Position numbers and translations under genes: made by a program. 64,000 nt of DNA from Gammaproteobacteria bacterium (GTDB lineage: Bacteria > Pseudomonadota > Gammaproteobacteria > Pseudomonadales > Pseudohongiellaceae): the NCBI GenBank assembly GCA_030831165.1, contig JAURLP010000036.1, forward strand, positions 71,622 to 135,621. Direction: 5' to 3'. This document shows positions 29,831 to 39,689 of the stretch, piece after piece; positions within the stretch are counted from its first letter, which is position 1, and the number at the start of each line of letters is the position of its first letter. The notes below the pieces were generated by a model that was not told the origin of the DNA, did no database searches, and saw nothing but the letters and a program-made list of their open reading frames with translations.

Positions 29831-30850
29831 ATGAGCAGAGTCCGTCATGATTGGAGTTTTGAAGAAGTCCAGTCTCTATTTGATTTACCCTTTAATGAGC
29901 TTTTATTTCAGGCGCAGTCGATTCATCGGCAGCATTTTGATCCTAACGAAGTACAAGTCAGCACTCTGCTTTCTATCAAAACTGGCGCCTGTCCGGAAGA
30001 TTGCCAGTATTGTTCACAAAGTGGTCACTACAACACGGATTTGGAAAAAGAAAAGCTCATGGAAGTAGAGAAAGTGTTACACGAAGCGCAAAAGGCCAAA
30101 GCCAATGGCGCATCACGTTTTTGCATGGGCGCTGCCTGGAAACACCCATCTGCTAAAGATTTTCCCCATGTACTAGCGATGGTTAAGGGGGTTAAGGAAC
30201 TCGGATTAGAAACCTGTATGACTCTGGGTGCTTTAAGTGAAGAGCAAACACAGGCCTTAGCAGAAGCAGGTCTGGATTATTACAATCACAATATCGATAC
30301 CTCACGCGAATATTATAAAAAAATCATCAGTACCCGCAGTTTTGATGATCGCCTGAACACGCTTAGTCATGTAAGAGATGCGGGTATAAAAGTTTGTAGT
30401 GGGGGAATTGTCGGTATGGGCGAGCAGGCAGAGGACCGTATTGCCTTTTTACGAGAATTGGCAAACCTTCCAGAGCATCCTGATTCAGTACCAATTAACA
30501 ACCTGGTAAAAATAAAAGGGACTCCGCTAGAAAATGCTGAGGATATAGAGCCCTTTGATTTTATTCGCATGGTTGCCGTTGCCAGAATTTTAATGCCCTA
30601 TTCTCATGTGCGATTATCGGCTGGTCGAGAAGCCATGAATGAGCAAATGCAGGCGCTTTGTTTCTTCGCTGGTGCCAACTCGATTTTTTATGGGGAAAGA
30701 TTATTGACCACGTCCAACCCTCTGGAAAATGAGGATATGGCCTTGTTTGCCAAATTGGGTATCCGACCAGAAGAAAAAAATCTGGAGCAGGTTCCTGCTG
30801 AAAACCTATTCCAACATACTCAGCCTTATTATGATGCTAACAGTCAGTGA
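29831..30850 (+). CDS. bioB: Biotin synthase
   Basis: A radical SAM enzyme inserting sulfur into dethiobiotin. The 4Fe-4S cysteines are in [14 protein letters not shown], followed by [12 protein letters not shown], and the second-cluster ligands include RFCMGAAW and the CMTLGAL region. YNHNIDTS and [10 protein letters not shown] are standard. The length of 339 residues is typical. It opens bioB-bioF-bioC-bioD; the stop overlaps the bioF start by 3 bp. Confidence 0.98.
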   Translation: MSRVRHDWSFEEVQSLFDLPFNELLFQAQSIHRQHFDPNEVQVSTLLSIKTGACPEDCQYCSQSGHYNTDLEKEKLMEVEKVLHEAQKAKANGASRFCMGAAWKHPSAKDFPHVLAMVKGVKELGLETCMTLGALSEEQTQALAEAGLDYYNHNIDTSREYYKKIISTRSFDDRLNTLSHVRDAGIKVCSGGIVGMGEQAEDRIAFLRELANLPEHPDSVPINNLVKIKGTPLENAEDIEPFDFIRMVAVARILMPYSHVRLSAGREAMNEQMQALCFFAGANSIFYGERLLTTSNPLENEDMALFAKLGIRPEEKNLEQVPAENLFQHTQPYYDANSQ

Positions 30851-32061
30851 AAAGTTTTTCACAGCAATTACAGGAAAGCCTGGCAGATAGGCAATCACAG
30901 GGTTTATACCGACAAAGAAAAACGATTACTTCACCACAAAGTACTGAAGTAATCGTCAACGATAAATTACTGGTAAATTTTTGCAGTAATGATTATTTAG
31001 GTTTAGCCAATCACCCTGAGGTGGTTACAGCCTGTAAAGAAGGAATAGATCGTTATGGTGTTGGTAGCGGCGCTTCACACCTGGTTGTTGGTCACAGTCA
31101 TGCTCATCACGCACTAGAAGAAGAATTAGCTGATTTTACTGGTCGCAGCAGAGCGCTATTGTTTTCTTCCGGCTATATGGCCAACGTGGGCACCTTGACT
31201 GCGCTGGTCAACAAAAATGATTGTATATATGAAGATAAATTAAACCATGCATCTTTATTGGATGGCGGTATATTTTCTGGGGCAAAATTCAAACGTTACC
31301 CGCATTTAAATATAGCTAAGCTCTCTGAATTAATTGGCAATAAGCCTGAATCTGAAAATACCTTTATTGTTTCTGATGGCGTATTCAGTATGGATGGTGA
31401 TTGTGCGGAATTGCCCAGGCTGATAGATGTAGCTAAAAATAATCAAGCTCAGCTTGTGCTTGATGATGCTCATGGCTTTGGCGTTTTAGGTAGAAATGGC
31501 GGAGGGCTAATTAAGTATTATCAGGAATGTGGTCATTACATTGATGAAGAGAATTTACCGGTTGTCATTGGTACCTTGGGTAAAGCTTTCGGAACTCAAG
31601 GAGCCTTTGTGGTAGGTAGTGAGGCTTTAATAGAAAATCTGATCCAATTCTGCAGGCCTTATATTTATACAACAGCGATATCTCCTGCATTGGCTGAAGC
31701 GTCCCGAACCAGTTTAAAGCTTATCAAAAAAGAGCAATGGCGTCGGGAAAAATTACAGGCCTTAATAAAGACATTCAGAATACGTTGTGCCGAGTTAGGC
31801 TTTGCCTTAACTAACTCAATGACTCCAATACAAGGGCTGATTATAGGTAATGCTGAAAAAAGTTTAGAAGCAAGTCGCCTGCTGGAAAATGAAGGTATTT
31901 ATGTAACGGCTATACGCCCGCCCACGGTGCCCAAAGGCACAGCAAGACTTAGAATTACTTTTAGTGCTAACCATACCGAAGAACAGTTAGCCGTGCTCTT
32001 GCTTGCACTTGAAAAAATTCAACCTCGGATCACTCTGGAAGAAGTCAATGTTAGCGGCTGA
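30847..32061 (+). CDS. bioF: 8-amino-7-oxononanoate synthase
   Basis: PLP enzyme condensing pimeloyl-ACP with alanine. The GTG start at 30847 overlaps the bioB stop (GTGA). Motifs are [40 protein letters not shown] and the PLP lysine in [14 protein letters not shown]. The length is 404 residues. Its end overlaps the bioC start by 14 bp, consistent with translational coupling. Confidence 0.97.
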   Translation: MKSFSQQLQESLADRQSQGLYRQRKTITSPQSTEVIVNDKLLVNFCSNDYLGLANHPEVVTACKEGIDRYGVGSGASHLVVGHSHAHHALEEELADFTGRSRALLFSSGYMANVGTLTALVNKNDCIYEDKLNHASLLDGGIFSGAKFKRYPHLNIAKLSELIGNKPESENTFIVSDGVFSMDGDCAELPRLIDVAKNNQAQLVLDDAHGFGVLGRNGGGLIKYYQECGHYIDEENLPVVIGTLGKAFGTQGAFVVGSEALIENLIQFCRPYIYTTAISPALAEASRTSLKLIKKEQWRREKLQALIKTFRIRCAELGFALTNSMTPIQGLIIGNAEKSLEASRLLENEGIYVTAIRPPTVPKGTARLRITFSANHTEEQLAVLLLALEKIQPRITLEEVNVSG

Positions 32062-32851
32062 ATTTAAAATTGAAAAAAAACGCATTGCACGCTCTTTTTC
32101 TCAAGCGGCAGCCAGCTATGATGCTTACGCTTTTTTACAAAGAAAAGTGGCAGATACCCTTCTTGCAAATCTTGAGAAAGATACCAATGTGCGTAGAGTT
32201 ATGGATTTAGGAAGTGGCACTGGCTATTGTACAAAAGAATTGCACCGCCTATACCCTAATGCAGAGATTATTAATCTGGATATAGCAGAAGCAATGTTGG
32301 AGTTCGCATCAAAACGGCATAAAGACTGCGGATTTAATGAGAAATCTATTTGTGCCGATGCTGAAGCCTTGCCTTTTATAGCAGATACTTTTGATATTGT
32401 TATTTCAAGTCTATCGATTCAGTGGTGTCAAAATTATGCTTTTTTATTTTCTGAGCTTAAGCGCGTTCTAAAAGCCCAAGGGAAATTGCATATCTCAACT
32501 TTTGGTCCGGAGACCTTGCAAGAAGTTACTCAAGCATGGCAGAAAGTTGATTCATATGTTCACGTTAACCGCTTTAATACAGACCAATTCCTGCTTAATG
32601 AAATAAAAAAAAATGAGTTTTCTAAGGTTAAGATTGATATCTCCCCCATGCTTGTTTATTACCAAAGCTTTGAAGGGCTTGCCCGTGAATTAAAATCAAT
32701 AGGTGCTGGAAATATGAATGCGGGGCGAGCTCATGGTCTAAATGGGCGAAGGAAATTATTAAAATTAAAACAAGCCTTTGAATTAAATTCTGATAAGAAG
32801 CTTGGGATTCCCGTAAGCTATCAGGTTTACTATTTAAGGGCGCAGGCTTAG
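32048..32851 (+). CDS. bioC: Malonyl-ACP O-methyltransferase
   Basis: Methylates malonyl-ACP to start the disguised fatty-acid route to pimelate. The ATG at 32048 (ribosome site GGAAG) gives 267 residues that open like BioC (KKRIARSFSQAAASYDAYAFLQRKVAD); a longer TTG reading lies within bioF. The SAM motif is VMDLGSGTGYCTKEL. Later blocks include SSLSIQWCQN and LKSIGAGNMNAGR, a BioC mark. No bioH is linked, so the methyl-ester hydrolase must be elsewhere. Confidence 0.95.
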   Translation: MLAAEFKIEKKRIARSFSQAAASYDAYAFLQRKVADTLLANLEKDTNVRRVMDLGSGTGYCTKELHRLYPNAEIINLDIAEAMLEFASKRHKDCGFNEKSICADAEALPFIADTFDIVISSLSIQWCQNYAFLFSELKRVLKAQGKLHISTFGPETLQEVTQAWQKVDSYVHVNRFNTDQFLLNEIKKNEFSKVKIDISPMLVYYQSFEGLARELKSIGAGNMNAGRAHGLNGRRKLLKLKQAFELNSDKKLGIPVSYQVYYLRAQA

Positions 32852-32870
32852 AGGTTAAAAACCAACAGTA

Positions 32871-33542
32871 ATGACGCCAAAGACATTTTTTATCACGGGG
32901 ACGGATACCGAAATCGGTAAAACCTTTGCAGCGTGCTGTTTATTGCAAGCTGCAAAAAAACGAGGATTTTCAACTGCAGCAGTAAAACCTGTAGCTGCAG
33001 GTGGAATTAATACAAATGCAGGCTTTCGAAATGAAGATGCTTTGCAATTACAAAAGTTTTGTACGCTGCAATTGCAATATGAAGAGATTAATCCGTTTAT
33101 TCTTGAGCAGGCTATCGCGCCTCATATTGCTGCAGAACAAGAGCACCGTGAAGCTGATGCATATACACTTGCTAATCATTGTAAAAAAATTATTGGCAAA
33201 AAAGCTGATTTAACCCTGATAGAAGGGGCGGGTGGCTGGATGGTGCCACTTAATCAGCAAGAATACATTAACGATATCGTTAAAATCCTAGATATCCCTG
33301 TGATTTTGGTTGTTGGGATGAAATTAGGCTGCCTGAATCATGCCTTACTAACGGTTAAAGCTCTAAACAAAGATGGCTTCAAATTGCACGGTTGGATAGC
33401 AAATCAGGTGGTACCAGATATGCCTGTGTTTAAGGAAAACATTAAAACCCTAAAAGCAAAAATCAAAGCCCCTCTAATTACTACTATCCCCTGGTCTTAT
33501 AATGGTGAGGCTTCCGACTTGACAATAAACGCAATGTTTTAA
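32871..33542 (+). CDS. bioD: ATP-dependent dethiobiotin synthetase
   Basis: Closes the ureido ring using CO2 and ATP. The P-loop FITGTDTEIGKTFAA, the VKPVAAGG strand, EEINPFILEQAIAPHIAA, and the second motif EGAGGWMVPLN are diagnostic. It has 223 residues and follows bioC by 19 bp. The biotin operon ends here. A perfect 8-bp inverted repeat (TTGCATGC at 33556-33563, GCATGCAA at 33589-33596) follows the stop, without a T tract. Confidence 0.97.
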   Translation: MTPKTFFITGTDTEIGKTFAACCLLQAAKKRGFSTAAVKPVAAGGINTNAGFRNEDALQLQKFCTLQLQYEEINPFILEQAIAPHIAAEQEHREADAYTLANHCKKIIGKKADLTLIEGAGGWMVPLNQQEYINDIVKILDIPVILVVGMKLGCLNHALLTVKALNKDGFKLHGWIANQVVPDMPVFKENIKTLKAKIKAPLITTIPWSYNGEASDLTINAMF

Positions 33543-33728
33543 GTGACTCCTGGCATTGCATGCTTGTGAATAGTTTCTGGATTATAATGCATGCAAGGAT
33601 AACGAATTCATTATTCTAAATATAAACGGATTGAGATAGGTAACTACCAAGGCTTAGTATTTTTGTTATAATCAGCCCGATCTTTTTTGCTCCGGATTTA
33701 CGTTCCGATTCGCAAGTGAAACCTAATA

Positions 33729-34715
33729 ATGACTAAATCAAATATTGTCGTCTGCGCGCTATACCATTTTGTGAAGCTTGATGACTATCAAAAACTGCAG
33801 CAACCTCTGCTGGATCTAATGTTGAAAAATCAAGTTAAAGGCACTTTACTGCTGGCCAGTGAAGGCATCAACGGCACCATTGCCGGTTACAGGTCAGGCA
33901 TTGATTCAGTGCTCAACTGGCTGAAGTCAGACCCCCGCTTAAAGGATCTGGATTATAAGGAATCCTTCGATGATAGTTATCCTTTCTATCGCAGTAAGGT
34001 AAAACTAAAAAAAGAAATTGTCACTATGGGCGTTGAAGGAATTGACCCTAATCGCAAAGTAGGCACACACATTCCTCCTCAAGCATGGAATGATCTCATC
34101 TCTGATCCTGAGGTGTTATTGATTGACACACGAAATGATTATGAAGTTGAAATAGGTTCTTTTAAAAATGCTGTAAATCCGAATACTTCTTCTTTTCGAG
34201 AATTTCCTGAGTATGTAAAACAGAAACTAGATCCGATCAAGCATAAGAAAATTGCTATGTATTGCACAGGAGGAATCCGTTGTGAAAAATCTACTGCTTA
34301 TTTGAAAGAGAAAGGTTTTGAAGAGGTGTACCACCTGCGGGGAGGAATTCTTAAATATCTTGAAGAAGTTCCTGAAGAAGAATCTTTGTGGCAAGGAGAG
34401 TGTTTTGTTTTTGATAATAGGGTTGCGGTAAATCATTCTCTGCAGAAAGGCAATTATGACCAGTGTCACGCTTGCCGCTTGCCAATCACCGAAGCGGATA
34501 AACAGAGTCAATATTATGAAAAAGGAGTGAGCTGTCCCCGCTGCTATAACAAATTAAGTGATGAGCAGAAAACGGCTTTCAAGGAAAGACAGAAACAGAT
34601 TGAGCTTGCCGCTTTAAGAGGGGAAGAACATCTTGGCTCAGAAGTGACACAAATTATTCTTAAACGACAAGCTTCAAAAATGGAGCATAAAGAAAAACAA
34701 AAAACGCTTAACTAG
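33729..34715 (+). CDS. trhO: tRNA uridine(34) hydroxylase TrhO (rhodanese-like)
   Basis: TrhO (YceA) makes 5-hydroxyuridine at the tRNA wobble position using oxygen. The N-terminal acylphosphatase-like domain includes [17 protein letters not shown]; the rhodanese domain has the catalytic loop [10 protein letters not shown] and the conserved [11 protein letters not shown]; the C-terminal cysteine block reads CHACRLPI and CPRCYNKLS. The length is 328 residues, normal for the family. A TATAAT box at 33667-33672 lies about 60 bp upstream, with a poor -35. Confidence 0.93.
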   Translation: MTKSNIVVCALYHFVKLDDYQKLQQPLLDLMLKNQVKGTLLLASEGINGTIAGYRSGIDSVLNWLKSDPRLKDLDYKESFDDSYPFYRSKVKLKKEIVTMGVEGIDPNRKVGTHIPPQAWNDLISDPEVLLIDTRNDYEVEIGSFKNAVNPNTSSFREFPEYVKQKLDPIKHKKIAMYCTGGIRCEKSTAYLKEKGFEEVYHLRGGILKYLEEVPEEESLWQGECFVFDNRVAVNHSLQKGNYDQCHACRLPITEADKQSQYYEKGVSCPRCYNKLSDEQKTAFKERQKQIELAALRGEEHLGSEVTQIILKRQASKMEHKEKQKTLN

Positions 34716-34786
34716 ATCAAAATAAAATTTAATTTTAGTGTTAGGATCACTTTCGATTTAGATTTCTTAAAAAAACAGGAAAAAGC

Positions 34787-35647
34787 ATGAATAAAAAGTT
34801 CGTATCATTATTGCTAAGTTTAATAATTGTTGTCGCTGGATTATATTGGGTTTTTGGTATTCCCAGAGTTGGACATCCCGAAATCCCAACATCTGCAGAG
34901 GCAATAGCCAGCGGGGAGTACCTCTATAATGCTGCCGGTTGTGCTGCTTGCCATCAGGTAGATGGTGCAGACGGCCCCATTGGTGGTTATGAAATTGAAT
35001 CCCCTTTTGGCGGTTCTTTTTTTACGCCGAATATTACGCCTGATGAAGAAACTGGCATAGCTGGTTGGACAGGGCGTGATTTTCTTCTTGCATTAAAATA
35101 TGGTCGCAGCCCAGGCGGAGGATTTTACTGGCCGTCTTTTCCTTGGCGGTCCTACCAAGGCATGAGTGATGAGGAAGTGCTGAATATTGCTGCCTACATG
35201 ATAACTCTACCGCCTATCAGGAATGATACTCCTGAACATGATTTGCCAATTTGGCAATACAGCTGGATGACTCCAGAGTGGAATATTTTTGCGGACTTAA
35301 TGGAGGGAGATGCCCCTGCAGTTGGCAATGACCCACAGGTCCAACGAGGAGCTCATCTTGCAAGACACTTCAGCCATTGCGGAGAGTGTCACACGCCAAG
35401 AAATTTTTTAGGAATTTCCGATTTGAGTAATGAATTTGCTGGCCAGGAAGGCGTGGCATCTGCGGCTCTAACTCCTGAAGGGTTAGGAGCTTATACTTAT
35501 GAAGATTTTGTTTATTTTCTGGAAGATGGTTTTACGGCAAACTTTGAACAAGTTGGTGGTGAAATGTTGGATGTAATCGAACACACCAGTAATTTGACCC
35601 AGGAAGATAGAGAAGCTTTAGCGGCTTTCTTCTTTCGAGATGAATAA
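34787..35647 (+). CDS. Dihaem c-type cytochrome
   Basis: A 286-residue cytochrome with an uncleaved or cleaved N-terminal membrane segment (residues 5-25) and two haem sites, CAACH at 52-56 and CGECH at 198-202, each in a cytochrome c domain with a candidate Met ligand. The FFTPNITPDEETGIAGWT block and the GFYWPSFPWRSYQGMSDEE block are typical of the dihaem subunits that accept electrons from membrane dehydrogenases of alcohols, aldehydes or heterocycles. No dehydrogenase gene is beside it, so its partner is unknown. It is closed by a strong terminator shared with the cytochrome c' gene. Confidence 0.85.
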   Translation: MNKKFVSLLLSLIIVVAGLYWVFGIPRVGHPEIPTSAEAIASGEYLYNAAGCAACHQVDGADGPIGGYEIESPFGGSFFTPNITPDEETGIAGWTGRDFLLALKYGRSPGGGFYWPSFPWRSYQGMSDEEVLNIAAYMITLPPIRNDTPEHDLPIWQYSWMTPEWNIFADLMEGDAPAVGNDPQVQRGAHLARHFSHCGECHTPRNFLGISDLSNEFAGQEGVASAALTPEGLGAYTYEDFVYFLEDGFTANFEQVGGEMLDVIEHTSNLTQEDREALAAFFFRDE

Positions 35648-35672
35648 ATAAGACAGCCATTAAACAAGCAAT

Positions 35673-35700
35673 AAAAAAGGCAGCCTAGGCTGCCTTTTTT
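35673..35700. terminator. Bidirectional rho-independent terminator
   Basis: The palindrome GGCAGCCTAGGCTGCC (35679-35694) is preceded by six A and followed by six T. It serves both converging genes, the dihaem cytochrome on the plus strand and cytochrome c' on the minus strand. Confidence 0.9.
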
Positions 35701-35730
35701 ATGTTTCAGAATTTCTTTTTTAGTGAAATA

Positions 35731-36198
35731 TTATTCTGCGCGATATGCATCGTGACAAGCACCGCAAGTTGGGCCAACTTGTTGTATGGCTTGACGAACG
35801 CCGTCTGCGCCTTCTGAGTTGATTATATTCATTGCTGCAGCAGCACCAGCAGATAGATCATTAGCAGCAGAAGCAAAACCATCCATGTCACTCCAAATAC
35901 CATTTAAGGCACGAGTTTCAAAATCATAGGCAGTTGTATCATTAGCAAATACTTCAGGAATCATTGGCGCCAGTGTTTGAATGCGCTCCAGAGCTTCAAC
36001 CGCAGCTGCCTGATCGAAATCGCCACCACGAGCCATACCTTGAAGAGGCCCCATGCTGAAAGCCAGTAGCTTAAATACTGCTTGTCTGGTTTCAACAGCA
36101 GCTTCAGCCTGCTCTTCAGGAGACATACGTTGAGCTAGAGTATTAAAGGAAATAAGCATGCTTAAAATAGCTGCGCTGACAAGAATTATACGTTTCAT
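35731..36198 (-). CDS. Cytochrome c' (class II c-type cytochrome)
   Basis: A periplasmic four-helix-bundle cytochrome of 155 residues. It has a signal peptide (MKRIILVSAAILSML ... NTLAQ), a helix starting EAAVETRQAVFKLLAFSMGPLQGM, and a C-terminal haem site CGACHDAYR at 145-153. Class II cytochromes of this type bind NO or carry electrons. The second helix has the usual MARGGDFDQAAAVEALERI. It converges on the dihaem cytochrome. No NO-reductase gene is nearby. Confidence 0.9.
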   Translation of the reverse strand: MKRIILVSAAILSMLISFNTLAQRMSPEEQAEAAVETRQAVFKLLAFSMGPLQGMARGGDFDQAAAVEALERIQTLAPMIPEVFANDTTAYDFETRALNGIWSDMDGFASAANDLSAGAAAAMNIINSEGADGVRQAIQQVGPTCGACHDAYRAE

Positions 36199-36559
36199 AT
36201 TGTTATCCCCATTCGTTAAACGTTAGTAAAATCGGTTTTATTTCAACAGGCTTAAATTTTTGCCTGCTTAGAAGCCACAGAGTGTTCCAAGCGGGATAGT
36301 TTAACAGCAGTTTGCAAGGAAAGTCACCAACTCTAGGGCTTCCGTTAATAGTGACAAATGTTAAATCACTATCTTTATACGACTATCATTGTCCCATGTC
36401 GTTATGATGAAATTGTGTAAATCTGGTGAATTTTCAGATAATCCTGAGATAGGCATAGTTATCAGCATATGTGCTTGATTTAAAGGGTAGATTGATCTCT
36501 AATTCCTATTCGTCAGGGTTTCCTGAAATTTTAATTTTTTATTAACGACTAAAACTATC
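36199..36559. other. Intergenic region between cytochrome c' and xseB
   Basis: A 361-bp divergent gap that should hold promoters for both sides. A 5-bp inverted repeat (CAGGC at 36247-36251, GCCTG at 36262-36266) is present near the cytochrome c' gene. I found no strong sigma-70 pair, RNA gene or coding sequence. Confidence 0.4.
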
Positions 36560-36805
36560 ATGGCTACAAAAAAAGCAGCATTTAATTTTGAAGATGCTAT
36601 AGAGCAATTAGAAGAGCTTGTGGACGCTTTGGAAGAAGGTAATTTAAGTTTAGAGGAATCACTTAAAGCTTTTGAAAATGGTATCAAGCTAACCAGAGAA
36701 TGCCAGGTTGCACTGGAAAAAGCTGAGCAACGCATTCAAATACTCACTCAGGAAAACGAACTTCCCGAAGCTGAGCCTTTCGATCTGGATATAGATGAAG
36801 ATTAG
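36560..36805 (+). CDS. xseB: Exodeoxyribonuclease VII small subunit
   Basis: An 81-residue two-helix protein that binds XseA to make the single-strand-specific nuclease. The block [18 protein letters not shown] with [14 protein letters not shown] and the [16 protein letters not shown] continuation is the family signature. It opens xseB-ispA-dxs, an order conserved in Gammaproteobacteria. xseA is not in the window. Confidence 0.96.
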   Translation: MATKKAAFNFEDAIEQLEELVDALEEGNLSLEESLKAFENGIKLTRECQVALEKAEQRIQILTQENELPEAEPFDLDIDED

Positions 36806-36853
36806 GCTTTCGAATTATTTATTTAAAGCAAAGAACAGCCACTAAAGACTTTC

Positions 36854-37741
36854 ATGCAATTCGAAAAAAACCTAATAGCACGAAAAAGGCGAGTAGAAGA
36901 TCTGCTTTCAGAATTATTGCGGTCACAAGCCAGTTCCCCTGTTCTGCAGGAAGCAATGACATACGCAGTAATGAATGGAGGGAAACGCTTGCGCCCTGTA
37001 TTAGCTTACGCCAGCGCCCAAGCTGTTGATGCCGACTATTCACTGGCAGATATTGCTGCTTGTGCCGTAGAACTTGTCCATACTTATTCTCTGATTCATG
37101 ATGATCTGCCTGCAATGGATGATGACTCCTTGAGAAGAGGCGTGGCAACTTGTCACATTAAATTTGATGAAGCGACCGCGATTCTCGCGGGAGATGCCTT
37201 ACAGAGTTATGCATTTGAAATACTTTCCAGTTCCAATCAGCTAAAAGTATCTAATGAGATACGCCTTCAAATGCTGCAATTATTAGCAAAGGCAATTGGG
37301 GCGACAGGTATGGTGGCTGGGCAAAGCCTGGACTTACAGATTTCATCGAAGAGTATAAATGATGAAGCTCTGACTACTTTGCATTCCCTTAAAACCGGTG
37401 CATTGATCGCGGCTAGCGTACAGTTAGGTGCTTTGAGCACAGGTTTTACTGATCAGTCTTGTCTGGATCAACTATCGGTTTATGCCAAGGCTATTGGCCA
37501 TGCTTTTCAAGTGCAGGATGATATTCTGGATGTTGAAAGTGATACAGAAACTCTTGGCAAACAGCAGGGAAAGGACCAGCAGCTAGGCAAAGTTACATAT
37601 CCGGTCTTGTTGGGTCTTGATGGGGCCAGAGATAAGGCTAAGTCGCTATGCGAAGAAGCTATAAGCGCCCTAAGTGATTTTGGAGAAGATGCACAATTGT
37701 TGCGAGAAATTGCTTTATATATAGTGCAAAGAAAGCACTAA
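36854..37741 (+). CDS. ispA: Farnesyl diphosphate synthase
   Basis: Condenses IPP with DMAPP and geranyl-PP to farnesyl-PP for quinone and undecaprenyl synthesis. The first aspartate-rich motif is DDLPAMDDDSLRRG and the second is QVQDDILDVESD; GGKRLRPVLAYA precedes. A KTGALI block and a GKVTYPVLLG block are present near the C-terminal third. The length is 295 residues. It follows xseB by 48 bp and precedes dxs by 39 bp. Confidence 0.97.
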   Translation: MQFEKNLIARKRRVEDLLSELLRSQASSPVLQEAMTYAVMNGGKRLRPVLAYASAQAVDADYSLADIAACAVELVHTYSLIHDDLPAMDDDSLRRGVATCHIKFDEATAILAGDALQSYAFEILSSSNQLKVSNEIRLQMLQLLAKAIGATGMVAGQSLDLQISSKSINDEALTTLHSLKTGALIAASVQLGALSTGFTDQSCLDQLSVYAKAIGHAFQVQDDILDVESDTETLGKQQGKDQQLGKVTYPVLLGLDGARDKAKSLCEEAISALSDFGEDAQLLREIALYIVQRKH

Positions 37742-37780
37742 AGACATGAGTGTTTAAATAAGTAACCGAAAAAATAAATT

Positions 37781-39664
37781 ATGTTCGAAGAAATTCCACA
37801 GCAACGACCGCAAACTGCTTTATTGGATAGCATTGATTCTCCCGCTGATTTACGTCAGTTGGAGCCCGGCCAATTGGAAGAATTAGCCGAGCAGTTAAGA
37901 GCTTACCTTTTATATTGTGTCGGTAAAACTGGCGGACATTTTGGTGCAGGCCTGGGCGTTGTTGAGTTAACCATTGCTTTGCACTACGTTTTTAACACCC
38001 CTGATGATCGTTTGGTATGGGATGTTGGGCATCAAAGTTATCCGCATAAAATTCTTACAGGAAGGCGAGAACGTATGTTAAGCATACGCCAAAAAGATGG
38101 GTTGGCCGCGTTCAATAATCGTCAGGAAAGTGAGTACGATACATTCGGAGTTGGGCATTCCAGCACATCTATTTCTGCAGCACTGGGCATGATGATGGCG
38201 GCCAGAAAAACTGGTAGCGAACGCAAAGTGGTTGCAATTATTGGCGATGGTGCGATGACAGCCGGTATGGCTTTTGAAGCATTAAACCATGCCGGAGAAT
38301 TGGACGAAGACATCATCGTAATTCTCAATGATAACAATATGTCGATCTCAAAAAATGTCGGCGGCTTGTCCAGTTATTTTGCGAGAATGTGGGCAAGCAA
38401 GCCTTATAATTTTCTGCGCTCCGGTTCTAAAAAAGTATTATCAAAAGTGCCTCCTGCCTGGAAAGCGGCACATCGAGCTGAGGAATACATGAAAGGAATG
38501 GTTTCTCCAGCGACTATTTTTGAAGAACTGGGGTTTAATTATTTTGGTCTGATTGATGGTCATGATGTGGATGGCCTGATTGATATTTTAAATAATATTA
38601 AAAATCTAAGAGGTCCATTACTTTTACATGTGGTTACTCAAAAAGGGAAAGGCTATTTACCTGCAGAAGAAGACCCTTATGGCATGCATGCTCTCAATAA
38701 ACTTGCGTCTGCTGAAGAGTTAAATCAGGACAAAAACCAAGCCAAAAATACGGTGCCAACCTACTCAAAAGTTTTCGGTAACTGGCTCTGTGATATGGCC
38801 CCAGTTGAGCCCAAATTAATGGCCATTACACCGGCAATGGGAGAAGGCTCTGGTATGCGGGAATTTGAAGAAAAATTTCCTGAACAATTTTTTGATGTAG
38901 CAATAGCAGAGCAGCATGCAGTGACATTTGCAGCAGGCATGGCTTGTGATGGGCTTAAACCCGTAGTTGCTATTTATTCAACATTTTTACAACGCGCTTA
39001 TGATCAACTTATTCATGATGCTGCTTTACAAAATCTGGATATTTTATTTGCTATAGATCGTGCGGGTCTGGTCGGTGAGGATGGCCCAACCCATGCTGGC
39101 AGTTTTGATTTGAGTTATTTACGCTGCATTCCAAATATCATCGTCATGGCACCAAGTGACGAAAATGAAGCAAGAAATATGCTCTTTACCGGTTATCACT
39201 ATAAAGGCCCGGCAGCTGTGCGTTATCCTCGAGGTAAAGCAACGGGGTGTGAGCTGGATGCTGAAATGCAGTTCATGGAAATTGGGAGAGGCATAGTAAA
39301 AAGACAGGGTAAAAAAGTTGCTATTCTGGCATTCGGAACCCTATTGAAAATGGCTATGAAAAGTGCGGAAGAACTGAATGCGACTCTGGTAGACATGCGA
39401 TTTGTAAAACCCCTTGATGAAGCAACGATCAAAGAACTGGCTGCTACCCATCAGCTCCTAGTGACTATTGAAGAAAATGTAATTAAGGGAGGGGCTGGCT
39501 CAGCGGTCAATGAATATCTAGCTGAAATTAATTCTAAAGTAGATCTGCTTAATCTTGGATTGCCAGATCGGTTTCTGGATCATGGTAAAGCAGATGCAAT
39601 GCTTGCAGAGTGTGGTTTGGATAGTGCAGGCATGACAGCCGCCATAATGAAAAATCTTGTTTGA
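37781..39664 (+). CDS. dxs: 1-deoxy-D-xylulose-5-phosphate synthase
   Basis: First enzyme of the MEP isoprenoid pathway, thiamine-diphosphate dependent. The TPP-binding motif is [19 protein letters not shown] with NDNNMSIS, the catalytic loop HHSY-like segment reads [15 protein letters not shown], and the transketolase region has [13 protein letters not shown] and [15 protein letters not shown]. The length of 627 residues is standard. Converges on korB with a 25-bp gap. Confidence 0.97.
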   Translation: MFEEIPQQRPQTALLDSIDSPADLRQLEPGQLEELAEQLRAYLLYCVGKTGGHFGAGLGVVELTIALHYVFNTPDDRLVWDVGHQSYPHKILTGRRERMLSIRQKDGLAAFNNRQESEYDTFGVGHSSTSISAALGMMMAARKTGSERKVVAIIGDGAMTAGMAFEALNHAGELDEDIIVILNDNNMSISKNVGGLSSYFARMWASKPYNFLRSGSKKVLSKVPPAWKAAHRAEEYMKGMVSPATIFEELGFNYFGLIDGHDVDGLIDILNNIKNLRGPLLLHVVTQKGKGYLPAEEDPYGMHALNKLASAEELNQDKNQAKNTVPTYSKVFGNWLCDMAPVEPKLMAITPAMGEGSGMREFEEKFPEQFFDVAIAEQHAVTFAAGMACDGLKPVVAIYSTFLQRAYDQLIHDAALQNLDILFAIDRAGLVGEDGPTHAGSFDLSYLRCIPNIIVMAPSDENEARNMLFTGYHYKGPAAVRYPRGKATGCELDAEMQFMEIGRGIVKRQGKKVAILAFGTLLKMAMKSAEELNATLVDMRFVKPLDEATIKELAATHQLLVTIEENVIKGGAGSAVNEYLAEINSKVDLLNLGLPDRFLDHGKADAMLAECGLDSAGMTAAIMKNLV

Positions 39665-39689
39665 ATCCTGGGTCAAACCAAAGAATGAA

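Noticed and set aside
29561-29848. Minus-strand frame of 95 codons before the ccoP remnant
   Set aside because: Contains ATG and cysteines but reads like none of the CcoP or CcoQ sequences I know; overlaps the start of bioB. May be decayed DNA, so left out.
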